From IMG/VR virus record IMGVR_UViG_3300010151_000067, positions 1 through 33,062 of that record: 33,062 nucleotides of DNA; one strand, given 5' to 3'. Both the position numbers and the translations under genes were made by a program. Positions 19,858-28,293 of this stretch are shown piece after piece; positions within the stretch are counted from its first letter, which is position 1; each line of letters opens with the position of its first letter. The notes beneath the pieces are model-generated. The model saw only the letters and a program-made list of their open reading frames with translations, was not told where the DNA came from and made no database searches. Source of the stretch: a virus.

Positions 19858-22095
19858 ATGTACACCATCCCTGTCCCCAATATCGGACCAGGCACCACGG
19901 ACTTGATCCAACACAAATGGGTGTTGGGCTTTGACCTGGAAACCTTCCCCCTGGCACAGGTGAGTGTACCCACAGAGCGTGGGAAGGCTCGCAGGTACAC
20001 CACAAGGAAGATCACTCGTGTAGTGTGCTCCTCCTGGGCCGGAAGAGACGACATACCCCCTCCCCTGCGGGATCAGGCGCATGTCATAGTGGACGAAGGG
20101 CCGCGCTCCTGGCGCGCAGTGGCAGATCGCACCGCCACCGAGGCCATGGTCCGTTGGATGGCATCCGAGGATGTCCTGTTGGTTGGGCACAATATCGCGG
20201 CCTTCGACATCTCTCAGCTGCTGGGTTGGTTCCAGGACCCCGAGATCAGAAGCTCATTGTTCCGCCTTCTGGCAGAAGATCGCATATGCGACACGTACCT
20301 CCGGGAGAAGTTGCTGGCAATCGCCCACAACTACCACGACTACTGTCCCATCCTACGGTCTAAGAACGGGCTCTTCTCCCTGGCATCTTGCGTCAAACGA
20401 CACTTCAGCGTCGATCTGTCGGAGAAGAAGAAAGGCCCCGACATCTGGCGGGTGAACTACCACAAGCTGGACGGTACACCCCTCTCTGAGTGGCCGGTAG
20501 AGGCTGCGGAGTACCCGATGGAGGATGCCGAGTGGGCTCTCCACCTGGCCCTGGCACAAGCCCCTCTGGGGGGTGCCACGTACACAGATCACATGGACCC
20601 CATCACCACCAACGCAGGGGGTGTTGTGGACGAGACGCGACAGTGCCGTGCGAGCCTGGCCCTGTACCTCATGAGCGCATGGGGCGTGATCTCCGACCCC
20701 ATCACCGTGGAGGAGTGGTCAGAGGAGTTGGACGCTGAGATCGAAGAGGTGGTCCTTGGTGCCCGACGATTGGGCTTCGTGAGAGAGGACGGCACACAGA
20801 ATAAGAAGATTCTGCGGACACTGGTCCAACAAGACTACGAGGACCGGGGGAAGATCGTCCCTATGACGGACCCCTCCGGGCGATACCCGGACGGGCAGAT
20901 AAGCACTTCGGGAGAGACGCTAATCAGCTGCTCTACCCCGGAACTGCGCGCCTGGGGTGCCTCTAAGGCCCTGACAGAGCGGAACATGTACCTGACCCCC
21001 GCCCGTATCGGCACCTACGCCGTCGTTCCATACAACTACGACCCCATCAAAAACACAGGACGCACTTCCTCTTGGGGGGCTAACAATCAAAACCCTCCTA
21101 GAAAGGGCCGTTTCAGGGAATGTACGATACCTCGCGCAGGCAAGGTCTTCTGTTCGTCGGACTACTCTGCCGCCGAACTGTGCGCCCTGGCACAGATCCA
21201 CCTGTGGGTCTTCGGGTCGTCTGATCTGGCGCTGACTATCAACAACGGGATCGACCCTCACTGCTACCTGGCGTCCTTCCTGGCGGGCGTTCCCTTTGAC
21301 GAGTTCATGTCGTGGTACAACGACAAGGATCACCCCTTGTGGTACGCCTCGAAATACGTCTACCGGCAGTGCGCGAAGATCGGCAATTTTGGCGTCCCAG
21401 GTGGCCTGGGGGCCAAGACACTGGTCACCTACGCAAAAGGGATGGGCGTGGATCTGTATGAAATCGCCTTGAAGGTGGATGCCCTAAGCGACACCCCCGA
21501 TCTGTCCTCTACGGATGACGACGCGGAGCGGTTGCAGATCGCCACGGTGTATGCCCGACAGGTGATCGCTGCGTGGAACTCCGCGATCTCTGAAGGGAGC
21601 CCCTACATGCGCCGAGTTGGCGATGCCGTAGAGTACGGAGGGGAGTTCACCTTCAACCAGTTTGTGTCCGGGCGCAACCGTGGCGGGTGTAATTACACGT
21701 CTGGCTGCAACACAGGGTTCCAGGGGCTGGTCGCAGACGGTGCGAAGGAGGCCATGTGGCGGGTTGCCGTCCTGTGCTATCTCCCCCCGAAGCAGAGCGC
21801 GGAATTGTTGTCGGGCGCTGCGTGGGTTCACCCAGAGAAGATCTCCGAGTGGGCCGAGGCACTATACGGGGTCCGTCCCGTGATGTTCATCCACGATGAG
21901 ATCATTGCCGAGGGTCCGGAAGACGACGCCCACATCTGGGCGGAGGCCCTGTCCGCTGTCATGGTGGAGGGGATTAAGATCTACATTCCTGACGTGAACA
22001 TCACCGCAGAGCCTGCGCTCATGCGGCGCTGGTACAAGGGTGCCGAGCCCGCCTTCGGAGAGGATGGCACGCTGGTGCCGTGGGAGCCCACTTGA
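19858..22095 (+). CDS. Family A DNA polymerase, 745 aa
   Basis: The ATG at 19858 follows AGGAGATGGT; the frame extends upstream into the hairpin and is not used. The 3'-5' exonuclease domain shows GFDLETF (Asp26, Glu28) and GHNIAAFD (His111, Asp117). The polymerase domain shows motif A SSDYSAAEL (Asp435), motif B YRQCAKIGNFGVPGG (Arg503, Lys507, Phe511) and motif C HDE (679-681). No 5'-nuclease domain is present. It is the replicative polymerase of this phage. The Phe in motif B, where T7 polymerase has Tyr, is as in E. coli Pol I. Confidence 0.95.
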   Translation: MYTIPVPNIGPGTTDLIQHKWVLGFDLETFPLAQVSVPTERGKARRYTTRKITRVVCSSWAGRDDIPPPLRDQAHVIVDEGPRSWRAVADRTATEAMVRWMASEDVLLVGHNIAAFDISQLLGWFQDPEIRSSLFRLLAEDRICDTYLREKLLAIAHNYHDYCPILRSKNGLFSLASCVKRHFSVDLSEKKKGPDIWRVNYHKLDGTPLSEWPVEAAEYPMEDAEWALHLALAQAPLGGATYTDHMDPITTNAGGVVDETRQCRASLALYLMSAWGVISDPITVEEWSEELDAEIEEVVLGARRLGFVREDGTQNKKILRTLVQQDYEDRGKIVPMTDPSGRYPDGQISTSGETLISCSTPELRAWGASKALTERNMYLTPARIGTYAVVPYNYDPIKNTGRTSSWGANNQNPPRKGRFRECTIPRAGKVFCSSDYSAAELCALAQIHLWVFGSSDLALTINNGIDPHCYLASFLAGVPFDEFMSWYNDKDHPLWYASKYVYRQCAKIGNFGVPGGLGAKTLVTYAKGMGVDLYEIALKVDALSDTPDLSSTDDDAERLQIATVYARQVIAAWNSAISEGSPYMRRVGDAVEYGGEFTFNQFVSGRNRGGCNYTSGCNTGFQGLVADGAKEAMWRVAVLCYLPPKQSAELLSGAAWVHPEKISEWAEALYGVRPVMFIHDEIIAEGPEDDAHIWAEALSAVMVEGIKIYIPDVNITAEPALMRRWYKGAEPAFGEDGTLVPWEPT

Positions 22096-22535
22096 TCGTT
22101 GTGGCGGTAGATCCCGCAGCACGGTGCGCATACTATGCGATCTTCGAGAACGACACGCTCCAGTCTGTTGGGATCTCTAAGCCAAAACCCAGAGATAATC
22201 TGCCGTACTCGGCACACTGGGTGTTTGAGCGACCACGCAAGTACACCCGCTTCGCCGCAGCGCACAAAGACCTGGATCGCCTTCTGAAGATGAACGCCAC
22301 CTTCCAGCGAAGGGTCCGGAAGGCCGGGGGGATCATCACAGAGGTGTACCCCCAGGATTGGAAGGGAAACGTGCCCAAAGAGATCCACCACAGGCGGATA
22401 CAGTCGGTTCTATCTGCCGAAGAGGCCGCCCTTGTGGCTGGGCCAGGAGACAGTGAGTACGATCACAACCTCTACGATGCAGTGGCCCTAGGTCTGTGGC
22501 ATCTGGGCAGGACGTTGAGGGGCGGGACCCGCTGA
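22092..22535 (+). CDS. RuvC-like Holliday junction resolvase, 147 aa
   Basis: The start is taken as TTG at 22092, whose TTGA overlaps the polymerase stop and which has GGGAG 5 nt upstream; GTG at 22080 is an alternative. The RNase H-like fold shows VAVDPAARCAYY (Asp7), VFERPRKY (Glu46) and YDHNLYDAVALGLW (Asp124, Asp129). These give the acidic residues needed for two-metal cleavage. It would resolve branched DNA before packaging. It follows the polymerase directly, as in many phages. Confidence 0.85.
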   Translation: MIVVAVDPAARCAYYAIFENDTLQSVGISKPKPRDNLPYSAHWVFERPRKYTRFAAAHKDLDRLLKMNATFQRRVRKAGGIITEVYPQDWKGNVPKEIHHRRIQSVLSAEEAALVAGPGDSEYDHNLYDAVALGLWHLGRTLRGGTR

Positions 22536-22566
22536 TCTGAGATAGAAGCCTCCCCGGAGGTTTGGT

Positions 22567-22695
22567 ATGCGTGACACGGAAGAGCTTGTAAAAATATTGG
22601 CTCATGTTATCTTGTTATCCCTGGCGATTTACGGCGTATCAGTTGCGTATGGGGCATGTCTGTACGGTCTGTACTTGCTTTCGGAGGCCCTTTGA
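22567..22695 (+). CDS. Membrane microprotein, 42 aa
   Basis: The ATG at 22567 follows CCCGGAGGTTTGGT, a strong SD, and the frame ends with TGA 22693-22695. The product MRDTEELVKILAH continues as a single hydrophobic helix (VILLSLAIYGVSVAYGACLY). It overlaps the next gene by 4 nt (TTGA). Function is unknown. Confidence 0.72.
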   Translation: MRDTEELVKILAHVILLSLAIYGVSVAYGACLYGLYLLSEAL

Positions 22696-23093
22696 GAGAA
22701 CGAGTAGCGAGCGCACTGGGCTTGTCTAGCGGGAGAGAGTGGCTGGGCCTCTTTTTGGAGTTCGGTGAAGAGGTTCCTGCTGCGTTCGACAGATGGCGCT
22801 GGCTCCCGGAGGTTCGGTCGTATCTCTACACGCCCACGTACCTTCCTCCCGCGTGGCGCTACCGACAATACCTGCTGGCCTGGGAAGAGCCTCATGGGTG
22901 GGTCCTTACGATCCCAGACGATGGCGTCCGGGTCTGGTTTCCCATCTTCGACAAAGGAGACAGGCGAAATAGGCCGGATCAGTTTATCTTGGCGGCGATG
23001 ATCGTCGTAGAGAAGTACGATAACGGCGGTTGGACGAAATTACTATCATGGCTAAGAGACGGAACAAAAGAAATGATCAGAAGGGTCCTGTAG
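22692..23093 (+). CDS. Unknown protein, 133 aa
   Basis: The start is taken as TTG at 22692, with CGGAGG 5 nt upstream and a TTGA overlap with the previous stop. The product MRERVASALGLSSGREWLGL is rich in aromatic residues (FDRWRWLPEVRSYLYTPTYL; WRYRQYLLAWEEPHGW). No domain is recognised. It overlaps the next gene by 46 nt. Confidence 0.7.
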   Translation: MRERVASALGLSSGREWLGLFLEFGEEVPAAFDRWRWLPEVRSYLYTPTYLPPAWRYRQYLLAWEEPHGWVLTIPDDGVRVWFPIFDKGDRRNRPDQFILAAMIVVEKYDNGGWTKLLSWLRDGTKEMIRRVL

Positions 23094-23542
23094 TACCCGA
23101 ACACCTCCTCCCTGTGCTCCACCTGGCTGTGGATGCCGCCCTGGAGGACGTGGAGTGGAAGATCCAGGACGCGATCTACGCCCTCGTGCGCCGATACGGG
23201 CTGACATTGCCCGAGGCCCAGGCGCTGCTGACGCAAGCGTCCATGTCGCAGTACTTTCGCATCTCGATCAAGTACGATGGGACGTATTGGATCCAATACG
23301 TCCGGATAAGTTCCGGGAGAGGGGTCACTCCCGAGCAGATCGGAGAGGTGTACCGTTCGCTGAAGGACCGTCCCGTCTGGCGCTCCGCCAGGTCTATCGC
23401 AGCTGAGATGCGGGTCCAGCCAATCCACATCGGAGAGGCGCTGAAGATCCTGCATGCCTTCGACCTGGTTGATAAAAAACTCGTATCACCGGGTGTACCC
23501 CTGTGGTTTGCTACTTTGGGAGCCGAACATGCCCGAATTTAA
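23048..23542 (+). CDS. Winged-helix protein, 164 aa
   Basis: The ATG at 23048 opens with a basic tail (MAKRRNKRNDQKG); the SD is weak. The middle is helical. The C-terminal 65 residues look like a winged helix: SARSIAAEMRVQPIHIGEAL followed by KILHAFDLVDKKLVSPGV and a wing-like strand. A DNA-binding regulator or replication accessory is likely. Its start lies 46 nt inside the preceding gene. Confidence 0.75.
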   Translation: MAKRRNKRNDQKGPVVPEHLLPVLHLAVDAALEDVEWKIQDAIYALVRRYGLTLPEAQALLTQASMSQYFRISIKYDGTYWIQYVRISSGRGVTPEQIGEVYRSLKDRPVWRSARSIAAEMRVQPIHIGEALKILHAFDLVDKKLVSPGVPLWFATLGAEHARI

Positions 23543-24422
23543 TCTTTCCCGTAAGAACCTGTTGTCTGTAGGGGGCCTAGCTCTCTTTGGGTTCGTATGC
23601 TCCGCTACCACATATGGGTGCTCCCAAGAGATCGCCCGAAGGAACCAAGAGCGTGTGACGAACGAGTTCTTGGAGCAACGGGCGTCGGATCGCCTGACCA
23701 TCACGACGGTCAGGAACGAAAGCCATGCCTTTGAGGAGGCGTTTCACCAGGCCCGTGCGGACAGCGCAGATCTGGCCGCTCTTCTGCAAGAGACACAGCG
23801 CAATGCCGCCAGGGATACACGAGTGATCGTCACCACGCACACAGAAGTGCCGGGGACCGTAGTGGAGATCGTCGGAAACACCCCTGCTGACCATCTGTTT
23901 GTCCTGGACAACGGGTTGGCCGTAGCCGAGGCCCAATACCAGCCTGCCGGACAGCAGTACACTGCCTTCGATCAGCTTTTTCGGGGCGCGCTGGTGATCG
24001 GAACCAAGACATCCGGGGCTACTCTGGAGATGTCCACCAGCTACGACCCCGATCACTGGGAGCAAATCCCCGTGGAGTTGGATGTCCAGGTCATCGACGA
24101 CAAGCACCGCCCGATCTTCATGCCGCATGTGGCGATGGGCGTCATGGTGGTCGCCTCCTGGGCACCGGGAGGGCTTCCAACCCCGCAGCTGCTTGTCTCG
24201 ATTACCAGCCCGCTGATCCACCCCACCGAGAACCTAGATTTTATAGCTCCCGCGCTGCGTTTCAATGACAAAACCCTGCGCCTGGGGCTGGATGTCGTGG
24301 GCTACAACGTGGGTAGCCACATGACACCTGTCTTCAGTGACCTATGGCTCTCTTTAGGGGCTGATTTCGACCCCCTAGCGGCGACCTGGGGTATCGGGCT
24401 GGGTGTGTCCAGCAAGTTCTAA
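23529..24422 (+). CDS. Membrane-anchored protein with N-terminal helix and coiled coil, 297 aa
   Basis: The ATG at 23529 follows GGGAGCCGAAC. Residues 10-29 (NLLSVGGLALFGFVCSATTY) form a membrane anchor or uncleaved signal. A charged helical segment (about 32-85) may be a coiled coil, followed by a beta-rich domain. The C-terminus alternates hydrophobic residues and ends GLGVSSKF, recalling outer-membrane-directed beta strands that end in Phe. No LxGC-type lipobox is convincing. It is the last gene of the plus-strand operon and could be a spanin-like or envelope protein; no family is recognised. Confidence 0.75.
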   Translation: MPEFNLSRKNLLSVGGLALFGFVCSATTYGCSQEIARRNQERVTNEFLEQRASDRLTITTVRNESHAFEEAFHQARADSADLAALLQETQRNAARDTRVIVTTHTEVPGTVVEIVGNTPADHLFVLDNGLAVAEAQYQPAGQQYTAFDQLFRGALVIGTKTSGATLEMSTSYDPDHWEQIPVELDVQVIDDKHRPIFMPHVAMGVMVVASWAPGGLPTPQLLVSITSPLIHPTENLDFIAPALRFNDKTLRLGLDVVGYNVGSHMTPVFSDLWLSLGADFDPLAATWGIGLGVSSKF

Positions 24423-24427
24423 GGAGG

Positions 24428-25870
24428 CTACTCAAATGCCTCGTAGTGCATCCCCAGCCAACCCCTCGAAGCAGAGATGGCGTAGCCCGCTATGGCGGGT
24501 CGGGAGCGATGCCCGTAGGCGTTCAGTTCGTGGTATCTGTCGGTGCCTGCGGCAGAGGGCTGCTGGAACAATAAGATCCCCGCCTCCTCCTCGTTCTTCA
24601 AGTGATGCAGGTTCCCTGTAAAGGCGAAGGCCTGCTTGTAGGCCAGACCCTTGTCCCTGGCCCAGGCAGCGGCGAGAGAGCCGAGATCTTTGCTCGATTT
24701 TATCCCGTGACCGTGGTGCTCGATGATCACGTAGTCGCCGAACATGTAGATCGAGTAGTTATGGATGTCGTTGTCGTCAAACGTCACGTCTTCCTCTGCC
24801 GCGAAGGCGTATCGCATGGCCTGGTAGATGAGAACGTCCGTGTAGGAGTCGTGGTTTCCTCTCACCAGGCAGCAGTGGACCCGGAAACCCGCAGCCAGGA
24901 GGGATTGGATCCCCTCTGCTGCGAGCTTCACTGCCATGATCGCGGCCCTCTCTGGTACTACGTCCATGTCCATGGTGTTCCGCAGGGAGGAGGTCCTGCC
25001 TTGGGTGTTGTCACAGTGGACCATGTCCCCTCCGAGGGGTTGGATGATCAAGGGCCTCTCACTAGGCGAGGGGTACGCATGTGCGAGCCGTTGGGCGCAC
25101 ACCAGGACACCGTCCAGATAGCGTTCCTTGGCGATCTCCACATTGTACTGGCCCCGGTCAGATGTCCATCCCTCGGAGTACATGCCGAGGTGGAGATCTG
25201 ACGCATGTATGTGAATAGCCACCTCGTCCTCGCCCAGAAGAGGCAGCGGACGTGGTTCCGGGGTGGGGCCGTCCATCAGGTCGTGGACTGCCTCTAAGAT
25301 CGGCTGAATGGAGCCCGTGAGGAGCTTTTGCCAGCGTGCCGCGTAGTCTTTAGTGCGTCGATGGTCAAATCCCTCTACGCGCTTCTGAAGGCGGTTTCTC
25401 TTGAGGGCCGTATAGTCGCTGAAAAGGTCGTCCTCAGAGCGCGCCTCTAGGTCTTCTGGTGTGAAGGGCTCGTGGTCTTTCGTTATCCCCAGGGCGATCT
25501 TGATTCTTTCGAACTCTCGCCGGGTGATCCCGTGCTGTATCGCAACCTGCTGCATGGAGAGGTTGCCACCATCTACGGTGTACGAGCGGACCATGGAACG
25601 GACGTTCTCTTGGTTCACTACGAGGGGACCGTTGCGTCCCTGCCAGTAGAAGTGGTACGTCAGGGCCGTTTCATCGAACTCGTATCGTGTAGAGTTCAGT
25701 ACCTGATCTGCATCCGTCGTATCATTTGGAGCGAGACGCTTTTTTCGCCGCAATATTGCATGTAATCTTCGTGCCCGCCGTTCTCCGATCCCGACAGCTG
25801 TTTTTAGTTGTGCTATCGTCAGACCTTTCAGTTCTGAGTATCGCATTAGGGCAATCTGTTCCAGATCCAT
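24428..25870 (-). CDS. HTH-metallophosphoesterase fusion, 480 aa
   Basis: The ATG at 25870 has GAAGGAGCCTC upstream. The C-terminal domain is a calcineurin-like phosphoesterase: HASDLHLG (Asp225, His227), GGDMVH (281-282), VRGNHDS (338-342) and EHHGHG (384-389). The last motif reads TGNLHH (418-423) where GHxH is usual. The N-terminus holds two HTH-like segments (LTIAQLKTAVGIGERRARRL at 17-36; LSMQQVAIQHGITRREFERI at 104-123), which suggest DNA targeting. It could be a DNA or nucleotide phosphodiesterase. It is convergent with the plus-strand operon (5 nt between stop codons) and is the last gene of the minus-strand tail operon. Confidence 0.88.
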   Translation of the reverse strand: MDLEQIALMRYSELKGLTIAQLKTAVGIGERRARRLHAILRRKKRLAPNDTTDADQVLNSTRYEFDETALTYHFYWQGRNGPLVVNQENVRSMVRSYTVDGGNLSMQQVAIQHGITRREFERIKIALGITKDHEPFTPEDLEARSEDDLFSDYTALKRNRLQKRVEGFDHRRTKDYAARWQKLLTGSIQPILEAVHDLMDGPTPEPRPLPLLGEDEVAIHIHASDLHLGMYSEGWTSDRGQYNVEIAKERYLDGVLVCAQRLAHAYPSPSERPLIIQPLGGDMVHCDNTQGRTSSLRNTMDMDVVPERAAIMAVKLAAEGIQSLLAAGFRVHCCLVRGNHDSYTDVLIYQAMRYAFAAEEDVTFDDNDIHNYSIYMFGDYVIIEHHGHGIKSSKDLGSLAAAWARDKGLAYKQAFAFTGNLHHLKNEEEAGILLFQQPSAAGTDRYHELNAYGHRSRPAIAGYAISASRGWLGMHYEAFE

Positions 25871-25967
25871 GAGGCTCCTTCGACTTGATGTCAGGGAAGC
25901 TGCGCATCATCGTTGAATCTACAGATTGAATTGCGAGTTCACAAAGCTCTTCTAGGGTAAGATTCAA
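25722..25967 (-). CDS. Possible overlapping small ORF, 81 aa
   Basis: TTG at 25967 overlaps the upstream TGA (TTGA), with GGGAGATGCGCC before it, the same pattern as two other starts in this window. The product MNLTLEELCELAIQSVDSTM looks natural for about 32 residues. After that it runs in another frame for 149 nt inside the metallophosphoesterase gene, where the composition looks like a shadow frame. It is either a short overlapping gene or a remnant. Low certainty. Confidence 0.35.
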   Translation of the reverse strand: MNLTLEELCELAIQSVDSTMMRSFPDIKSKEPHGSGTDCPNAILRTERSDDSTTKNSCRDRRTAGTKITCNIAAKKASRSK

Positions 25968-26347
25968 GGCGCATCTCCCGCTGAAGGCAGCATATAGGCA
26001 ATTCCGAGCAACTGCAAGGCCCCCATGGCAAGTCCCATAAGTAAGAATTGGACGGGTTTTGAGGATACGGCAGTTTCGAACCAGTGTATCCTACGCTCCC
26101 TGTCGGCCTTATCTTGTTCCACTTCTTGTTGGTATCTGCCCGCCCGGATCTCTTCCGCAGAAGCAAGTCGGTCCAGGACTGCAACAGATCTCGACACAAC
26201 CTCTGCGTTGTTCCGGCACTCTAGTACCAGCAGATCCAACGACTTCTCTACGGCCTCCTGCCTGGCAAGGCTGGCCTGGTGAGCCGCTACAGACTCTCTC
26301 ATATACACGAAGAAAGGGTGATCGAGATCTACTGTTTCGTCGGGCAA
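25964..26347 (-). CDS. Coiled-coil protein with C-terminal membrane helix, 127 aa
   Basis: The start is TTG at 26347 with AAGGAG 6 nt upstream. Residues about 15-90 are charged helix (AHQASLARQEAVEKSLDLLV; ERRIHWFET) and residues 97-120 are a hydrophobic segment (PVQFLLMGLAMGALQLLGIA). A tail-anchored membrane protein is predicted. It lies between the fibre genes and the metallophosphoesterase gene and could belong to a lysis set, but no endolysin is visible. Confidence 0.75.
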   Translation of the reverse strand: MPDETVDLDHPFFVYMRESVAAHQASLARQEAVEKSLDLLVLECRNNAEVVSRSVAVLDRLASAEEIRAGRYQQEVEQDKADRERRIHWFETAVSSKPVQFLLMGLAMGALQLLGIAYMLPSAGDAP

Positions 26348-26413
26348 CGTGGGCTCCTTAGAGATGCACTTATTGCGTGCGAGGAGCGCGGGTCACTCGT
26401 GCCGATCACAGGA

Positions 26414-26701
26414 CTACGTGACGGTCACTTCGTGTTCCACGAGGTGACTGTAGCCGACACAGTTGGACGCGGCCTCCAGGTCTGTAGATCCCTGGTCCAT
26501 CCACCTGACATCGCCACCTAACCAATTACGGGGACTGTAGTAGCTCTCTGGGCCAGTAAGCAGAGTGACCCCCTCGCTGTGGTAGAGCTTACAGGTGGAG
26601 GTCAGGTGTCGTCCGTAGATCTCCCGGTCTGTGACGGCAGCTTCCAGTGCCGCCATGTCGAGTGCCGCGTCTTCCCACACCAATGCAGTTCTCATAGGCA
26701 T
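26414..26701 (-). CDS. Unknown protein, 95 aa
   Basis: The ATG at 26701 shares a base with the upstream TGA (TGATG), and AGGAG lies 8 nt before it. The product MPMRTALVWEDAALDMAALE has a helical N-terminus and an aromatic-rich second half (ESYYSPRNWLGGDVRWMDQG). It is probably a small structural or fibre-associated protein by position. No family is seen. Confidence 0.7.
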   Translation of the reverse strand: MPMRTALVWEDAALDMAALEAAVTDREIYGRHLTSTCKLYHSEGVTLLTGPESYYSPRNWLGGDVRWMDQGSTDLEAASNCVGYSHLVEHEVTVT

Positions 26702-27465
26702 CAGATCGACTCCTGGATGGTGGGCACAACCCTGTATTGGATCTTACACTTGATCGTCTCTGCGCTGGATCCTTCGATAACAAACATTAAGATCCGGAGC
26801 GCCCCCGCCACGGTGCCGAGATCTTTGTTGGTCTGTACGTTGCCTTTGATTTCTTGTGGACCCCAGGTCGAACCGGATGGCTCGAAGAACCAAGCGGCCT
26901 CACCACCCAGCCACGGCTCGTACCTGCTGCTGGCGTCATCAAATTGAATTGCACGGCTGGTGACAAAAAGCTGCGCGTTGGCATCTGCCGTCGTTGGGCC
27001 TGTGAAGGCCCAGGTGGTGCCTGCGTAATACACCAGGTCCGGTCCACCAGTAGCATCGTAGTGGCACCCGTATGTAACCCAGTTGTTTGCGGGCGTTCCC
27101 GGTACGGTCCCTCCGAGCACGCCAAAGGCTAGGCCAATGTCGCTCCCAGCACTCGGCTGAACACCACCGGTTGCACCCCAGTCAACCCTAAAGATGAGGT
27201 CATGGGTGGTCAGGTCGACAGTGTTCCCATCAGAATCAACCGGCTCAAAAGCATACGCTGCCACGCTGCCTGCCGAAGTGCCTCCAATGGCAATCGTCGT
27301 CAGGGCATTGGAGTCCGTGCTGGTTGAGGTGATGATACTCCCCGCGTCGACTGCGTAGTCCGCAGCGGCAGGAGATAGGGTGATCCAGGTGGAGTAGTCG
27401 GTGGCACCGGCTGCCACTGGGTCCGGGATAGAAGGGAAGATCGAAGATGGGTTGAAGATAGGCAA
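26701..27465 (-). CDS. Probable virion appendage protein, 254 aa
   Basis: The start is TTG at 27465 with GGAGGAG 6 nt upstream (inside the previous stop region). The product MPIFNPSSIFPSIPDP is Thr/Ser/Gly/Ala-rich with beta character and lacks helical or enzymatic motifs (SIITSTSTDSNALTTIAIGG; AQLFVTSRAIQFDDASSRYE). Composition and position among baseplate and fibre genes suggest a fibre, tip or decoration protein. No sequence family is identified. Confidence 0.7.
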   Translation of the reverse strand: MPIFNPSSIFPSIPDPVAAGATDYSTWITLSPAAADYAVDAGSIITSTSTDSNALTTIAIGGTSAGSVAAYAFEPVDSDGNTVDLTTHDLIFRVDWGATGGVQPSAGSDIGLAFGVLGGTVPGTPANNWVTYGCHYDATGGPDLVYYAGTTWAFTGPTTADANAQLFVTSRAIQFDDASSRYEPWLGGEAAWFFEPSGSTWGPQEIKGNVQTNKDLGTVAGALRILMFVIEGSSAETIKCKIQYRVVPTIQESI

Positions 27466-27468
27466 GGG

Positions 27469-28281
27469 CTACTCCTCCTGGATTGCCGGGGCTACCACTA
27501 GAGTGTAGTGGGCACCTACCGAGGCACCGTTGTCTGCCCTTTCCGTAATGGCATCCTCTTCAACGTAGAGCCTTTCGTATCCAGCAACATTAAGGCGAGC
27601 CGTCGCGCCGTCCCCGTCCACAGCAAGCGGCCAGGTGGTTCCTGTAGGAGTACACCAGGGGATCTCCAGAGGAGCGCCGCCTTTGCGGTCTTTCAACTTA
27701 AGCCAGGGCTTAATTGAGAGAGTAGCAGCGTCGATGGTGACGCTGGTCCAGGCCCCGGTCCCGCCGGTTGCCGAGAAGTCCACGTAGAGGGCAGGGGCAA
27801 CGACAGGGGTTCCCGTTGGATCTCCGTATGAGTGGACAATGATTGTGTCCTTGTCTCCGTCCCCATCCAGATCTATTGTGGTGGCCGTAGGATCTTCCGG
27901 GTCGACCTTGGCGGCGTTTATGGCGGCTGCGATCTCATCTACTGCCGCTGCTGCGGTAGTAGAGACGACCGTGTTGGAGTAGCCTGTACCAGACGGCATG
28001 GCCGTCGCGCTCAGTGTCAGCGTGTACGTCGTCGTGGGATCGAAATCTACGGTACTGATTTGAGCCAGGATAGTAATCCCCTCTGCCTTCAAAACAGGAG
28101 AGGCGTGTAGGTAGCAGGATACCGTGTTCTCCAGCGAAATACCCACGTTGGACGAACCTGCCTGGGGGCCGTTTTGGTTGTCGCCACGACTCTGCCCCCT
28201 GCGCAGATACCAGTTCGCATCCGGATTTCGCCCGATGGCGAGTTCGGTAGCTTGATTTACGCGAGTGAATTCACTGGCCAT
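27469..28281 (-). CDS. Probable tail fibre or appendage protein with EF-hand-like loop, 270 aa
   Basis: The ATG at 28281 has a weak SD (GGGATCTAATC). The product begins MASEFTRVNQATELAIGRNP, then beta-rich Thr/Ala/Ser segments. A DLDGDGDKD stretch (about residues 138-146) matches the DxDxDG calcium-binding loop seen in dockerins and EF-hands and in some phage appendages. The C-terminus is beta-rich (AHYTLVVAPAIQEE). It could need calcium for folding or host adsorption. Confidence 0.72.
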   Translation of the reverse strand: MASEFTRVNQATELAIGRNPDANWYLRRGQSRGDNQNGPQAGSSNVGISLENTVSCYLHASPVLKAEGITILAQISTVDFDPTTTYTLTLSATAMPSGTGYSNTVVSTTAAAAVDEIAAAINAAKVDPEDPTATTIDLDGDGDKDTIIVHSYGDPTGTPVVAPALYVDFSATGGTGAWTSVTIDAATLSIKPWLKLKDRKGGAPLEIPWCTPTGTTWPLAVDGDGATARLNVAGYERLYVEEDAITERADNGASVGAHYTLVVAPAIQEE

Positions 28282-28293
28282 GATTAGATCCCA

